From: Pseudoalteromonas luteoviolacea
GTDB taxonomy: Bacteria; Pseudomonadota; Gammaproteobacteria; Enterobacterales; Alteromonadaceae
Length of the DNA stretch: 64,000 nucleotides
Reading direction: 5' to 3'
Assembly: GCF_018100925.1 (NCBI RefSeq)
Contig: NZ_JAGJEH010000003.1
Span: forward strand, 434,001-498,000
Positions 10,701-18,104 of the stretch are shown here, one piece after another. Position 1 is the first letter of the stretch, and each line of letters begins with the position of its first letter. Position numbers and translations under genes: made by a program. The notes under the pieces were generated by a model. That model did no database searches. It was not told the origin of the DNA and saw only the letters and a list, made by a program, of their open reading frames with translations.

Positions 10701-11403
10701 TGAAAGTATCACTGCTAGTACCTTGTGCAATTCCCTGCGTAGCACTGATGATATCGCCGCTCATTTGCGCAATACCAAGCGCATCAACCATAACAGGCGC
10801 CGCTTGGCGCAATGTATCAAGTTGTAGCTCTAATGTGTTTTGAGCATCGACACTTTTAACTTGCGCGCTTGCCGTTGCCAATGACTCACTCAATGCATTG
10901 ATTGGTAAGCCATCGTAAAGCTGTGGCAATGCAACTTGCAGCTGTGCCAGTTCATTACTAGCAGCCGTTTGTAATTGCTGAAAATCCAACGCCGATACTT
11001 GCTGTGCAAGTGATTTAATTGCACCGCTTAAGCCAGTCCCATCACCAATTTTTGCATCAACTTGTGCTTTTAAAGTTTCAGCTTGTTGCTCACTTTGAGC
11101 TGCTTGGAGCATTTGAGCACTGTGTGCTACCGCTAGATTAGATTTGGCCTGTACAGCAGAAAACTGAGTTAAATGGCTTGAAATAATTTTGCTGGAATTG
11201 CCCAGCAATTCATTGACATTCACATTTGCTAACTGCCCTATCACAGCCTGTAATGAGCTGGTATCGAGCGGCTTTTTAGCTTTCACCAAGTTAGCAAGCA
11301 TACTGCCTAATTGAACATTCGGATCAACCTGATCCTGCTTAGGTAGGCGGTACTTTACTTTGTTCTTTGAACGGCCTTTGGCAGACAATTCTTGATGTTT
11401 CAT
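7768..11403 (-). CDS. Tape measure protein (gpT-like) with eleven 43-residue repeats and a lysine-rich segment
   Basis: This 1211-residue protein occupies the P2 gene T position and should set tail length. The ATG at 11403 is chosen over one 40 codons upstream, because the upstream part crosses a terminator region and has no phage-like sequence. Residues about 250-790 are tandem 43-residue units of the form ALPALQQLDLKGIA-GD-SSLMSAAP-LL; five central units are nearly identical. A strongly basic stretch (KKAKKKPKKRRKKPAKRNK and similar) follows at about 800-890. A Gly/Ala-rich hydrophobic region (AGAAAGAAIGSVIPVVG) at about 950-1000 is the membrane-active segment usual in tape measures. The last residues are Gln-rich. 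No protease or toxin domain was recognised. Confidence 0.9.
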   Translation of the reverse strand: MKHQELSAKGRSKNKVKYRLPKQDQVDPNVQLGSMLANLVKAKKPLDTSSLQAVIGQLANVNVNELLGNSSKIISSHLTQFSAVQAKSNLAVAHSAQMLQAAQSEQQAETLKAQVDAKIGDGTGLSGAIKSLAQQVSALDFQQLQTAASNELAQLQVALPQLYDGLPINALSESLATASAQVKSVDAQNTLELQLDTLRQAAPVMVDALGIAQMSGDIISATQGIAQGTSSDTFNEDLQALIQSAPQVLETFGFDKASEVVKQTLPAISSVNFKDVFEGDITSLASAAPELLNAFDLSEAAKTLEGALPVVEALNVKELLNGDLSSIVDATPEVFKALDMSSAAQAIEQALPALEQVDIAAVMQGDLSSLQSAAPELLKAIDLSAVQQSLAQHIPALSQLDLASVVDGDLSQVVSIAPELLKSAGFEQVSNTLSAAMPALQQLDLKGIAGGDISSLMSAAPDLLASVGLNEASETLGAALPALQQLDLKGIASGDVSSLMSAAPDLLASVGLNEASETLGAALPALQQLDLKGIAGGDVSSLMSAAPDLLASVGLSEASETLGAALPALQQLDLKGIASGDVSSLMSAAPGLLKAAGLGEASETLTAALPALQQLDLKGIASGDVSSLMSAAPGLLKAAGLDEVSATLDAALPALQKLDTKAILEGDLSSLMQQAPELLNAFGLQDAASLFTKHSALIEKLDFKGILNGDLSSLTGAVPDLLAEFGLGDLGLDSLFDGEDEQEEKSKKAKKKPKKRRKKPAKRNKSKAKSAANDEAAQRKAAKLNETSKETKYKPKKPAKPALKVLDGGKAKPAKRPKVKAPKSFKAPAANDPMFSKLGQFFGKKGGAISTLTKGPGKYLGKLATPLTVAMGALDAYSALSDDSLSKQEKTSRVGGAVGGMGGAMAGAAAGAAIGSVIPVVGTAIGGIVGGAIGAFGGESVGSFLGDTLGGWFFDDEPKENTENPEKTANVSNTLAQGQAEVQFSEASNSTSQQTQTPLQFVKDNVINEANMVMGTMAAVDGKPNGKWQKASQHGQLLGHALNGHTIYQAAANDELSTQEKAQTIGGTLTGALSSEGVSHLVGKIPKYGKLLAPVAGYLTNAVMSQVGGDFFASLFGSDKSEQSEASKAKGQLSTPKPSALAEPSTSQSQISSDMHTQEVAGNITVNANITVNAQGEQQAQEIALQVKQVLEQQQQQAMRDYRARYYNEVA

Positions 11404-11536
11404 AATAATACCTAGGAAGAGAGATAAGCGGGAATGTATTGATTGCACATTGCAACGAACGGCAATGTGCCAAGGTTGATAGCTCAAGACCCTAAAACTG
11501 CGCTTAAGTCCTTGAGCTATCAAACTTGCGCTGGTG

Positions 11537-11560
11537 AAAAAAAGGCGGGTTACCCCGCCT
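11537..11560 (-). terminator. Strong intrinsic terminator between gpE' and the tape measure
   Basis: GGCGGG (11544-11549) pairs with CCCGCC (11554-11559) around a 4-base loop. On the minus strand the stem is followed by seven T residues. The stop codon of the E' extension lies in the loop. It sits inside the operon, directly before the tape-measure gene. Confidence 0.75.
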
Positions 11561-11710
11561 CTGTTGCTTCTTTGTAATCAACCGCTGCTTCAAACCACTC
11601 AATAAGTTCGTCTTCGGTCAGCGCGTTGAGTTCTTGCAAGCCCCACCCTGTGTACTTAGCCAGGGCAATCACCATTGCTTTTAGACGCTTGGGCGGGATA
11701 CGAGAAAAGC
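11550..11710 (-). CDS. gpE' extension reached by -1 frameshift from gpE
   Basis: An open frame, -1 relative to gpE, runs past the gpE stop and reads PPKRLKAMVIALAKYTGW, LQELNALTEDELIEWF and EAAVDYKEATEAG before a stop at 11550. It resembles the E' part of P2 gpE+E', a tail assembly chaperone made by frameshifting. The -1 frame is blocked by TGA just upstream, so the shift must happen between that TGA and the gpE stop. The best slip site is the GCT-TTT-C run around 11720, which is not a perfect heptamer. The fusion would be about 129 residues. Confidence 0.65.
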
Positions 11711-11938
11711 CTGGAGTGCCTCACGCAACTTAACAAAGTCGCTCCAGTCTAACTCTTCGATAATATCGGGAGACACTTCACACAAATGTGAGAAGTAACG
11801 GATTTCGCTCTCTGATTCGCTAATATCCGCTTTATCAACCATTAACCGATCGCGCACTTTAGGTCGTCTCATTTTTAGTTCTGCATACTCATGCCCATCG
11901 ACCGTAATAGGGAAAGTCAGTTTAATGATTTCAGTCAT
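11681..11938 (-). CDS. Tail assembly chaperone gpE
   Basis: This 85-residue protein (MTEIIKLTFPITVDGHEY, MRRPKVRDRLMVDKA) is P2 gpE-like. It lies just after the tube gene, which is the chaperone position in P2-type and many other tails. Translation normally ends FLVSRPSV; a fraction of ribosomes is expected to shift to the E' frame (see the neighbouring entry). Confidence 0.85.
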   Translation of the reverse strand: MTEIIKLTFPITVDGHEYAELKMRRPKVRDRLMVDKADISESESEIRYFSHLCEVSPDIIEELDWSDFVKLREALQAFLVSRPSV

Positions 11939-11941
11939 AGA

Positions 11942-12457
11942 TTAAGCTCCGATTGTCTTGCGTAGGTTCGCCATGTGGTCAACACCCGCGATTTCGCGGA
12001 TATCGTTGTACAGGTCGATGTTATAGATAACTTCGTTGTTCACTTCTAACTTGTACTTTTGAACAGCGTATTGCAGCGTCATTTTCGCTTCTTCGCCATC
12101 TTTCCAGCTGCCCATGTCTACTTCTTTGAAGAAGCCATGTAATGTGACAACAACAGGCTCAGGTGCAGCGCCTTGCTTTTGGATTGCGCCGCGAGCAGTC
12201 AAGTTGATTGTTCTGCCAGTACCGCCCCAATCACCAAGCAGCTTAAGTACATCTGCGTTGTACTCAAGTAAGGTGATTGAACCTTCAAGCTTTTCAAGTT
12301 GACCAACATCAAGCTCAATTGGCGCTTGGAAACCAGAAGTTACTTCGCGAGTTTTCACTGTTACTTTCGGTAGTGAGATCTCATCTGCAATGCCAAGGTA
12401 ACCCTTACCATCTACAAACAGCTTTGATTTTTTTAGGATTTTAGGAGACATTGCCAT
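11942..12457 (-). CDS. Major tail tube protein FII
   Basis: This 171-residue tube subunit starts MAMSPKILKKSKLFVDGKGY and has the FII pattern: LPKVTVKTREVTSGFQAPIE near residue 28, LEGSITLLEYNADVLKLLG near residue 54, KMTLQYAVQKYKLEVNNEVI near residue 126. It polymerises into the inner tube. The start overlaps the sheath stop by one base, so sheath and tube are coupled. Confidence 0.93.
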   Translation of the reverse strand: MAMSPKILKKSKLFVDGKGYLGIADEISLPKVTVKTREVTSGFQAPIELDVGQLEKLEGSITLLEYNADVLKLLGDWGGTGRTINLTARGAIQKQGAAPEPVVVTLHGFFKEVDMGSWKDGEEAKMTLQYAVQKYKLEVNNEVIYNIDLYNDIREIAGVDHMANLRKTIGA

Positions 12458-13620
12458 TATACGATTTCCTCTAAGTAGTTGTTAGTTAGAATGCTCTTGA
12501 ACGTGATGTGCTCAGCAGGCGTCGGTGGTGTGAAGTCAAAGCTGAAGTACACTTTACCTGCTTGAATATTTTCAGGTGTGTTAAGGTCTTCATCAGCCCA
12601 GATTTGGCCACCTAAGATAGCGCCCTGTGCTTTTAAGCTATCAAGGTAAGCTTGTACGCTTTCAGTCACGTCTTTGATGTAAGTTGATGTGATGTTGCGG
12701 TCAACAGCCCACATGTGCGCGCGAAGTAGAGAATCGTTGATCATATCCGCAGTACGAACGACCGAAAGGAATGCCCACTTAGGGTCTGTCGCACAAGTAC
12801 GGTTACCCCATAGCTTGAAGCCATTTTGACGGATGATTGTAGACACTTCTTTTTCATTCAGTAAGTTTGCACGCGCATTCTTATCGCCTAGCTGGAAGTC
12901 AACTGGACGAGCGGTACCAACAATGCCATTCATAGCAGTGTTACTAGGGCTCCACCAGAAACCACGATCATTGTCTGACTTAGCAATCATACCCGCGACA
13001 CGTGCACTAGCAGGCTCATTTACAACTGCACCTTCTTTGAATACTTTCACCTGAGGGTCAACCACATATACACGACGAGATGAACAATCACCACGATATG
13101 CAATCGCATCGGCATCATTTGTGTTTGGACCGTCAGCGATGATCACAGCGCGAAGACGCTCTGCAATACCGACAAGCTCAGCAACAACAGGGTTAGCTGC
13201 GCCAGACGGACGTTGGTGTGTAAATCCTGGAGCTACAAGGATACGAGGTGTTACGCCTAATACTGACTCAGCGCCTAAGAATGCGTAGGCACCTTCATAG
13301 CTACCGTCAGCAGCAACACCACCTTGAATGTTGGTCATCACAGCACTCTCATCAGCACCGTCGACACGCACAACAACCACAACCGCACCCGCTTGGTCAA
13401 ATACACCATCAATCGCTGCAGGTAGAGTACCTTGCTCACCTAACAACGCAGCTTCCGCACGTTTACCAGCAATTAAAACCGGTGTGTTAAGAGGAAACTT
13501 TTCAGCATCTGCTTGTGGAGCAGTACCAATCAGACCGATTACTGAGCTTTTTACTGTTTTAATTGGGCGCGTACCAGACTGCGCCTCGATGACTTCTACA
13601 CCGTGTAGAAATTGCGACAT
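12457..13620 (-). CDS. Contractile tail sheath protein FI
   Basis: This 387-residue sheath subunit shows the family landmarks: N-terminal GVEVIEAQSGTRPIKTVKSS, central ILVAPGFTHQRP, SPSNTAMNGIVG, LWGNRTCATDPKWAFLSVVR, and the C-terminal SFDFTPPTPAEHITFKSIL strand that interlocks neighbours. Length agrees with P2 FI (396). This gene, with FII and D, makes the contractile assignment firm. It is preceded by a terminator-like cruciform and a separate dyad in the 165-bp gap upstream. Confidence 0.96.
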   Translation of the reverse strand: MSQFLHGVEVIEAQSGTRPIKTVKSSVIGLIGTAPQADAEKFPLNTPVLIAGKRAEAALLGEQGTLPAAIDGVFDQAGAVVVVVRVDGADESAVMTNIQGGVAADGSYEGAYAFLGAESVLGVTPRILVAPGFTHQRPSGAANPVVAELVGIAERLRAVIIADGPNTNDADAIAYRGDCSSRRVYVVDPQVKVFKEGAVVNEPASARVAGMIAKSDNDRGFWWSPSNTAMNGIVGTARPVDFQLGDKNARANLLNEKEVSTIIRQNGFKLWGNRTCATDPKWAFLSVVRTADMINDSLLRAHMWAVDRNITSTYIKDVTESVQAYLDSLKAQGAILGGQIWADEDLNTPENIQAGKVYFSFDFTPPTPAEHITFKSILTNNYLEEIV

Positions 13621-13655
13621 AGATATCTCCTTTAAAGGTATGTCAATTAGCTAAT

Positions 13656-13705
13656 AAAAAAGCCATGTAAACTGACTTGAAAGTTCAAGCAGATTGACAT
13701 GGCTT
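13656..13705 (-). terminator. Terminator-like cruciform upstream of the sheath gene
   Basis: AAGCCATGT (13660-13668) pairs with ACATGGCTT (13697-13705); an inner arm pairs CTTGAA with TTCAAG (13676-13689). On the minus strand the stem ends in six T residues. It separates the W/gp25 gene from the sheath gene within the operon. Confidence 0.65.
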
Positions 13706-13718
13706 AAGTTGATTAGTT

Positions 13719-13740
13719 TTCTGTACAAATAAGTACAGAA
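13719..13740. promoter_or_regulatory. 22-bp perfect dyad upstream of the sheath gene
   Basis: TTCTGTAC and GTACAGAA are separated by 6 bases. It looks like a protein-binding dyad. It is not a LexA box: CTGT and ACAG are 10 rather than 8 bases apart. It differs from the dyad of the promoter array. Confidence 0.4.
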
Positions 13741-13785
13741 GAAAGTTAATAATGAGAAGTTGACTGATATATCAACCAAGATAAA

Positions 13786-14121
13786 TTAAAGCATGATCCC
13801 TTCAATAGTGACCGGCTCGTTGTTAATGAGGTAAAGACCTTCAATAGTAATATCGACTTTACCTTCCCCCGCAGGGTGGACGGCCACACCTTCAAGGCGA
13901 AAGCGCGGCTCCCATCTATCTAACGCGTTGGCAATCGACATAGTAATGTCGCCAACAAGATTATGAGAAAATGGCCTATCAACGAGTTCAAATAACCCGC
14001 AGCCATAGTCACGACGCATCACGCGGCTGCCAAGTGGTGTTGTGACAATATCGCGAATACTCTGTTTTAAGTGTTCAATACCACCTAACGGCTTACCCGT
14101 TTTTGCATTCATTCCAATCAT
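13786..14121 (-). CDS. Baseplate protein W (gp25-like)
   Basis: This 111-residue protein is of the gpW/gp25 family, a wedge component that nucleates sheath assembly. It shows IEHLKQSIRDIVTTPLGSRV and MRRDYGCGLFELVD near residues 16-45 and DITMSIANALDRWEPR near residue 58, the conserved EPR motif. In P2 it is followed by J; here the J genes lie far upstream and W is followed by the sheath gene. Confidence 0.92.
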   Translation of the reverse strand: MIGMNAKTGKPLGGIEHLKQSIRDIVTTPLGSRVMRRDYGCGLFELVDRPFSHNLVGDITMSIANALDRWEPRFRLEGVAVHPAGEGKVDITIEGLYLINNEPVTIEGIML

Positions 14122-14124
14122 GAT

Positions 14125-14424
14125 TTATCCCCCTATGGTAAAACTGCCAACACCAACAGCGATTTTGCCACCACAGTTAGTTGGATCACCAAGCCTAGCT
14201 ACAGGTTTTCCTGAAATTGTAAAAGTGGATGCTCCCGCAGCAACAACCATCCCTGAGTGTTTAACTTTAGGGTCAGTGATAAGTACGTGGTCACTGATGC
14301 TGTCACCGACTCTTAAAGCAGCGATTCCACCGACTGTAAACGAATTTTGCGACGCAGAGATGGTGCCTGGCGCAAACCCTACGTGAACATCAGTAATCGC
14401 ACCATCTACTGAGATTGCTGGCAT
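14125..14424 (-). CDS. PAAR-like spike tip protein
   Basis: This 99-residue protein contains repeated Gly-rich short strands and PAAR-type motifs: VGGIAALRVGDSISDHV, ISGKPVARLGDPTNCGGK. PAAR proteins cap the spike trimer and can carry effectors. This one ends IAVGVGSFTIGG with no extra domain, so it is a plain tip. It lies between V and W genes, a place where P2 has no gene. Confidence 0.85.
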   Translation of the reverse strand: MPAISVDGAITDVHVGFAPGTISASQNSFTVGGIAALRVGDSISDHVLITDPKVKHSGMVVAAGASTFTISGKPVARLGDPTNCGGKIAVGVGSFTIGG

Positions 14425-14427
14425 CGG

Positions 14428-15240
14428 TTACTCCTGTGCACTAATATTTGCGCCGTTAAGTTTAAGAGTTGCTGAAGCGAGTACTTCTACATTGCTACCC
14501 GTTGAAGTGACAGATACCGAATCACCAGTCAGACTTAAAGCACCTGATGCAGTGATATCGATATTTGCGCCACCACTAACAGTAACATTGTCTCCAACAG
14601 TGACGCCTGCTGTCCCCGTCACATCAACCTGAGCAGCACCACCAATTTCAACCGATGCATTGTTTGCGACGACTACATTTGCATCATTGCCGACGGTGAT
14701 ATTGGTATCGTTATGACATTCCACATTAATATCCCCACCACAATAAATGTTTATCTTGGCGAGAGGATCTGCCTGTGGAATAAAAATATCGTATGCATGA
14801 TTTTCTCGGTCATACTGTACAATGGCGCCATCTTGATAGTGCGTGCGCTGAACATGTTCACGCGCTTGCGGCGCAATAGCCGACAACGCCTGAACAAGCG
14901 TGCCACCCGCGCTAGTCGCATCCACCACATGATTCATTTTGAAATGTGGCTGCTCATGGGCATTTGCATATAAACTGCCTAGTATTATGCCTTGCGCCAT
15001 ATCGCCGCTAGGTGCTATGACCAATACTTGCTCGCCCACTTCTGGGGCTTGCCAAGTCATATCTTGCGCGGCTTGATGAGTGAGCCAGGGCAGTTTGGCC
15101 GTGAGCCATTCTCCAATGCGCACCTTGACCCGAGCCAATGCATAATCAACCTCTTCAACCGTACCAATTGAAATTAGCTTGGCAAAGCGATGCTGCATGT
15201 CAGATGCAGCCAGTTCAGACTGCTGTTGATTTGCTAACAT
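14428..15240 (-). CDS. Baseplate spike protein V
   Basis: This 270-residue protein is gpV-like. It has an N-terminal OB-fold region (FAKLISIGTVEEVDYALARV, VGEQVLVIAPSGDM, GIILGSLYA) and a C-terminal beta-helix of repeating VxVGxNxxV turns from about residue 165. It forms the membrane-piercing spike. Separate PAAR protein immediately downstream probably caps it, unlike P2 gpV, which has its own metal-binding apex. Confidence 0.92.
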   Translation of the reverse strand: MLANQQQSELAASDMQHRFAKLISIGTVEEVDYALARVKVRIGEWLTAKLPWLTHQAAQDMTWQAPEVGEQVLVIAPSGDMAQGIILGSLYANAHEQPHFKMNHVVDATSAGGTLVQALSAIAPQAREHVQRTHYQDGAIVQYDRENHAYDIFIPQADPLAKINIYCGGDINVECHNDTNITVGNDANVVVANNASVEIGGAAQVDVTGTAGVTVGDNVTVSGGANIDITASGALSLTGDSVSVTSTGSNVEVLASATLKLNGANISAQE

Positions 15241-15248
15241 AAATGCTC

Positions 15249-15821
15249 CTAAGTGGTCGTAGGCACTTTATTTATCAATTTGTACTCACCGCCTTTAGGG
15301 CCCAAATACACTTCTGTGATCTCGGGCCCAGCGGGCTCATCTGGGTACTCAACTTGAAAATAAAAGTCCCAAAAAAGCTGCGCTTTTGCCAAGGTTGAAC
15401 TAACTTGGTGACTAAAGCTCATATCACTTCTTTGTGCGATAAAATGTTGCCAATGGATGGGCATTTCGTCCGCCATCACAAGTGTCTCACACTGGGTTAT
15501 CAGCTGGTCAAGTCGTTGTAACAGCATCGCGTTGTTGGCGTCTTCCAACTCTATGTCTAGCTGCAACTGCAGCACTCTTCTATCGAGTGAATTTGGACTG
15601 AGGTTTTTGTTGTACGACGGTCCATATGTGACACCTTTATCGGCGCCTTTTGCCTGCAGTTCACTGGCTTGACGTTCGCCGAGCAGCTTGACTGTCAGTT
15701 GGGCTTGCTGCGTCAGATCTGGGTAGGGTTGTGCGGCTTTTAATAGTGCCACCTGTGCCACCCCTTGAAGTCCAGATGATAAGCATTCAAGCACCTTATT
15801 GATTAAGGTACATCTTTGCAT
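15249..15821 (-). CDS. Unrecognised tail protein, possible tail completion/terminator
   Basis: This 190-residue protein lies directly upstream of V, where P2 has the tail-completion genes R and S. It begins MQRCTLINKVLECLSSGL and contains LQLQLDIELEDANNAMLLQR, FWDFYFQVEYPDEPAGPEI near the C-terminus. I do not recognise the family; the role is suggested by position only. It is soluble with no signal peptide. Confidence 0.55.
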   Translation of the reverse strand: MQRCTLINKVLECLSSGLQGVAQVALLKAAQPYPDLTQQAQLTVKLLGERQASELQAKGADKGVTYGPSYNKNLSPNSLDRRVLQLQLDIELEDANNAMLLQRLDQLITQCETLVMADEMPIHWQHFIAQRSDMSFSHQVSSTLAKAQLFWDFYFQVEYPDEPAGPEITEVYLGPKGGEYKLINKVPTTT

Positions 15822-15909
15822 GAGGATTATTACTCTTTGAAGTTATTACTGGTGATGGTTGTGACTCGAAGGAAAAGGCGAGTCGAGATGGACGAAATGC
15901 CCAAAGATG

Positions 15910-16191
15910 TTAAGCAGGGAATGGAAAACGCGCTTTAATATTTGCCACGCTATCTAACCACACTTGTTTGCTCTGTTCAGTTTGATCGTACTGCCACTCC
16001 ATATAAAGTGGATCAGATTCAACAACATATGCAACACGTCGCGCCTCCAGTGCTTCACCATGGGAGTACACCAAAGTCAATTCATCAAGTGGGATATCAA
16101 TTTCATTCAATGCGAGAAACTGTGCGACTTGTGTCGAAGTCAACACCTCGCCTATTGACGCAACCAGCATGTCATTATGTTTGATTTGCAT
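15910..16191 (-). CDS. Small fibre-associated protein with WLD..IKARFP tail (cassette D)
   Basis: This 93-residue protein follows the second fibre gene of cassette D and is probably a fibre assembly factor. It ends SKQVWLDSVANIKARFP. The small proteins at the ends of cassette A sections (34394-34696, 38128-38397) end with the same kind of motif (KQAWLDARAVIKANYP, KQAWLHARKSVQARYP), while the rest differs. Function is inferred from position. Confidence 0.6.
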   Translation of the reverse strand: MQIKHNDMLVASIGEVLTSTQVAQFLALNEIDIPLDELTLVYSHGEALEARRVAYVVESDPLYMEWQYDQTEQSKQVWLDSVANIKARFPFPA

Positions 16192-16206
16192 AAAATTTTC
16201 TCCTTG

Positions 16207-16992
16207 CTACCCTTGAGCACTCAGCTGTGAAGTCGCAATAGAAATATCTGAAGGTTTGGCGAACTCAGGGTATACACCCCAACCAACCTTTTCAAAGTCG
16301 ACATAGCCACTCACGGTGCCAAATAAACAGATCAAGGCTTCCCCTTCTTCCAAAGCTGAATCAGATAAAGCCAACTTAGAGTGTGGAGCGTAAAATGGTT
16401 TCGCTGTATTATCAGCCTTTTGGCGGTAACCCATTAACTTCCAACCATTTCCATACTCCTTTATCGGCTGCATTGAGCCACCGACCGAGCCTGATATCAG
16501 CTTTATATAACAAGCACTAGATAATGCGCCTTGCTGATAACGTGTATTCCAATTATTATCCAACCTTGCTGGGTGGTCAGAGCTATTGCGTTTCCATTTA
16601 ATACGAACAATATTAAATGCGCCATTTACATAGCCATTAAAAACATTGTTTCGGAAATCCTGCGCAACACCTCTGTTGGTATGATCTGTATCATTTGCTG
16701 GCGCGGCATATATTGTGGCTTCTTTTGTGACTTCAAACTGCTGCAAGCTGATCGTGTTAAAGCCTTTAATAGCAGTCCCATTGTCATTGGGCTCCATTTG
16801 CTGATTATTACTCAATAGAATATGAGAAAGCTCTGCGCGAGCTCCTCCAATATAATTATCAAATTTAGTTTCAGCAGATTGCATCGCCGCATTGATAACG
16901 CCCATCTGCGCGTTAACGGTCTCACTCATTGCATTCGCCCGTGCGGCAACATGGGTGAGCCTTTCAGTTATGCTCATATTGTCGTCAGACAT
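16207..16992 (-). CDS. Tail fibre, cassette D (second)
   Basis: This 261-residue fibre starts MSDDNMSITERLTHVAARAN; the start at 16992 is preceded by AGGA and aligns with the paralog at 17282-18091 (ITEQLAAVVTRSN). The first 65 residues are coiled-coil-like, followed by a C-terminal receptor-binding domain (LSSACYIKLISGSVGG, CLFGTVSGYVDFEKVGWGVY). Several in-frame upstream starts exist but do not match the family. It presumably attaches to the J-I-H module of cassette D. Confidence 0.75.
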   Translation of the reverse strand: MSDDNMSITERLTHVAARANAMSETVNAQMGVINAAMQSAETKFDNYIGGARAELSHILLSNNQQMEPNDNGTAIKGFNTISLQQFEVTKEATIYAAPANDTDHTNRGVAQDFRNNVFNGYVNGAFNIVRIKWKRNSSDHPARLDNNWNTRYQQGALSSACYIKLISGSVGGSMQPIKEYGNGWKLMGYRQKADNTAKPFYAPHSKLALSDSALEEGEALICLFGTVSGYVDFEKVGWGVYPEFAKPSDISIATSQLSAQG

Positions 16993-17054
16993 CATCATTC
17001 CTACTGTTTGCAGTGGCTTCGAAAAACACCTTAAAGTCACTGCTTGGTTAGTCT

Positions 17055-17279
17055 TTACTTCGCCAGCGTCGGCCAAGTCACTTTCTCAGGGCTAGCAGCA
17101 CTGCTAGGTAGGTCGCGCAGCGCCTGTCGATAAGCAACAAGATCAGTAGGTACAGATTGAGACTCTTCCAATGCCCTTAGCACCATTACATCTGACTCTG
17201 CCAACAAGTTGTCACGCTGTGAACGCACCGTTACCCAAGAGACATCCTGGCCATGTTCTTCTGTTACTATATTTTCCAT
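17055..17279 (-). CDS. Tail fibre assembly chaperone
   Basis: This 74-residue protein fits the phage tail assembly chaperone family: VSWVTVRSQRDNLLAESDV near the start, then AYRQALRDLPSSAASPEK and VTWPTL at the end. Such proteins lie next to fibre genes and help them trimerise. The start at 17279 follows GGGGG; a start five codons upstream is possible. It sits between the two cassette D fibres. Confidence 0.85.
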   Translation of the reverse strand: MENIVTEEHGQDVSWVTVRSQRDNLLAESDVMVLRALEESQSVPTDLVAYRQALRDLPSSAASPEKVTWPTLAK

Positions 17280-17281
17280 GT

Positions 17282-18091
17282 TTATTGCCCCCACGTTGGT
17301 GCAGATTGCGTAATTCTATTTAGACAAGGTCGACCGCTGTCCGAGCTATATTCGCACTTGGCCATAAACGCACGCGTGGAGCCACAATGTGGTCTGGTAT
17401 CGACTTTTAGTGTTACTCGTGCACGCCCTTTTCCATAGCCTTTATTTATACTTCTAAAGAACACAGTCAGAGTTTTTCCTACATCTGCTTGCGTTATTGC
17501 GATTTCTCTAGGCTCGGCATCAGGTTCAGATATATACAATGTGATTGCGCCATCATGCATAACCCTCTTCACTTCAATGTGCGCAGAAACACAATCATGT
17601 GAAGATGTGCCACTGAATACCAAGTGATCGACATACGATGCCATCCCCCTGTGTGACATTACAAAATCACAGTTAAATGTGTCACCATCATGCCCAAAAT
17701 GACTGCCGTTGCTTTCCGCATCAAACTCAATAAGATTGATATAGTATGGGTCTTGAGGTGCAGCACAATGACGGTAGCTTGGATCCGGGCCATCAGATGC
17801 AGCTGTATATCCACCAGCATTAAGCGTCGACTTGAAGGCAAACCGTTTTGTTAATCCTTCTTGATATACGTCAACACCATTAACGGTTTCTACAATTCCG
17901 TTCTTCAAATTTGTAAATTGCGTATTAAGCTCACTTTTAGTTTGTGCAACTTTGTTATCTACTTCTGTCTTTTTAGCATCCAGTGTCGAATTGATATTGT
18001 TAATTTGGCCCTGCACTGTGTTACATAAAGCATTAGAACGTGTCACAACCGCTGCTAGTTGCTCGGTTATGGTCGTATGTTCGTTTGACAT
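17282..18091 (-). CDS. Tail fibre, cassette D (first)
   Basis: This 269-residue fibre starts MSNEHTTITEQLAAVVTRSN, has a coiled-coil-like segment to about residue 65 (VDNKVAQTKSELNTQF), and then a beta-rich C-terminal domain (YRHCAAPQDPYYINLIEFD, VSAHIEVKRVMHDGAITL). It follows the gpH-like gene by 13 bases and shares N-terminal sequence with the second fibre of the cassette, but the tips differ, as expected for alternative receptor specificities. Confidence 0.75.
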   Translation of the reverse strand: MSNEHTTITEQLAAVVTRSNALCNTVQGQINNINSTLDAKKTEVDNKVAQTKSELNTQFTNLKNGIVETVNGVDVYQEGLTKRFAFKSTLNAGGYTAASDGPDPSYRHCAAPQDPYYINLIEFDAESNGSHFGHDGDTFNCDFVMSHRGMASYVDHLVFSGTSSHDCVSAHIEVKRVMHDGAITLYISEPDAEPREIAITQADVGKTLTVFFRSINKGYGKGRARVTLKVDTRPHCGSTRAFMAKCEYSSDSGRPCLNRITQSAPTWGQ

Positions 18092-18104
18092 AAATTCTCC
18101 TTTT

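Noticed and set aside
13719..13740. LexA (SOS) box upstream of the sheath gene
   Set aside because: CTGT and ACAG are separated by 10 bases rather than 8, so it does not fit the gammaproteobacterial LexA site.
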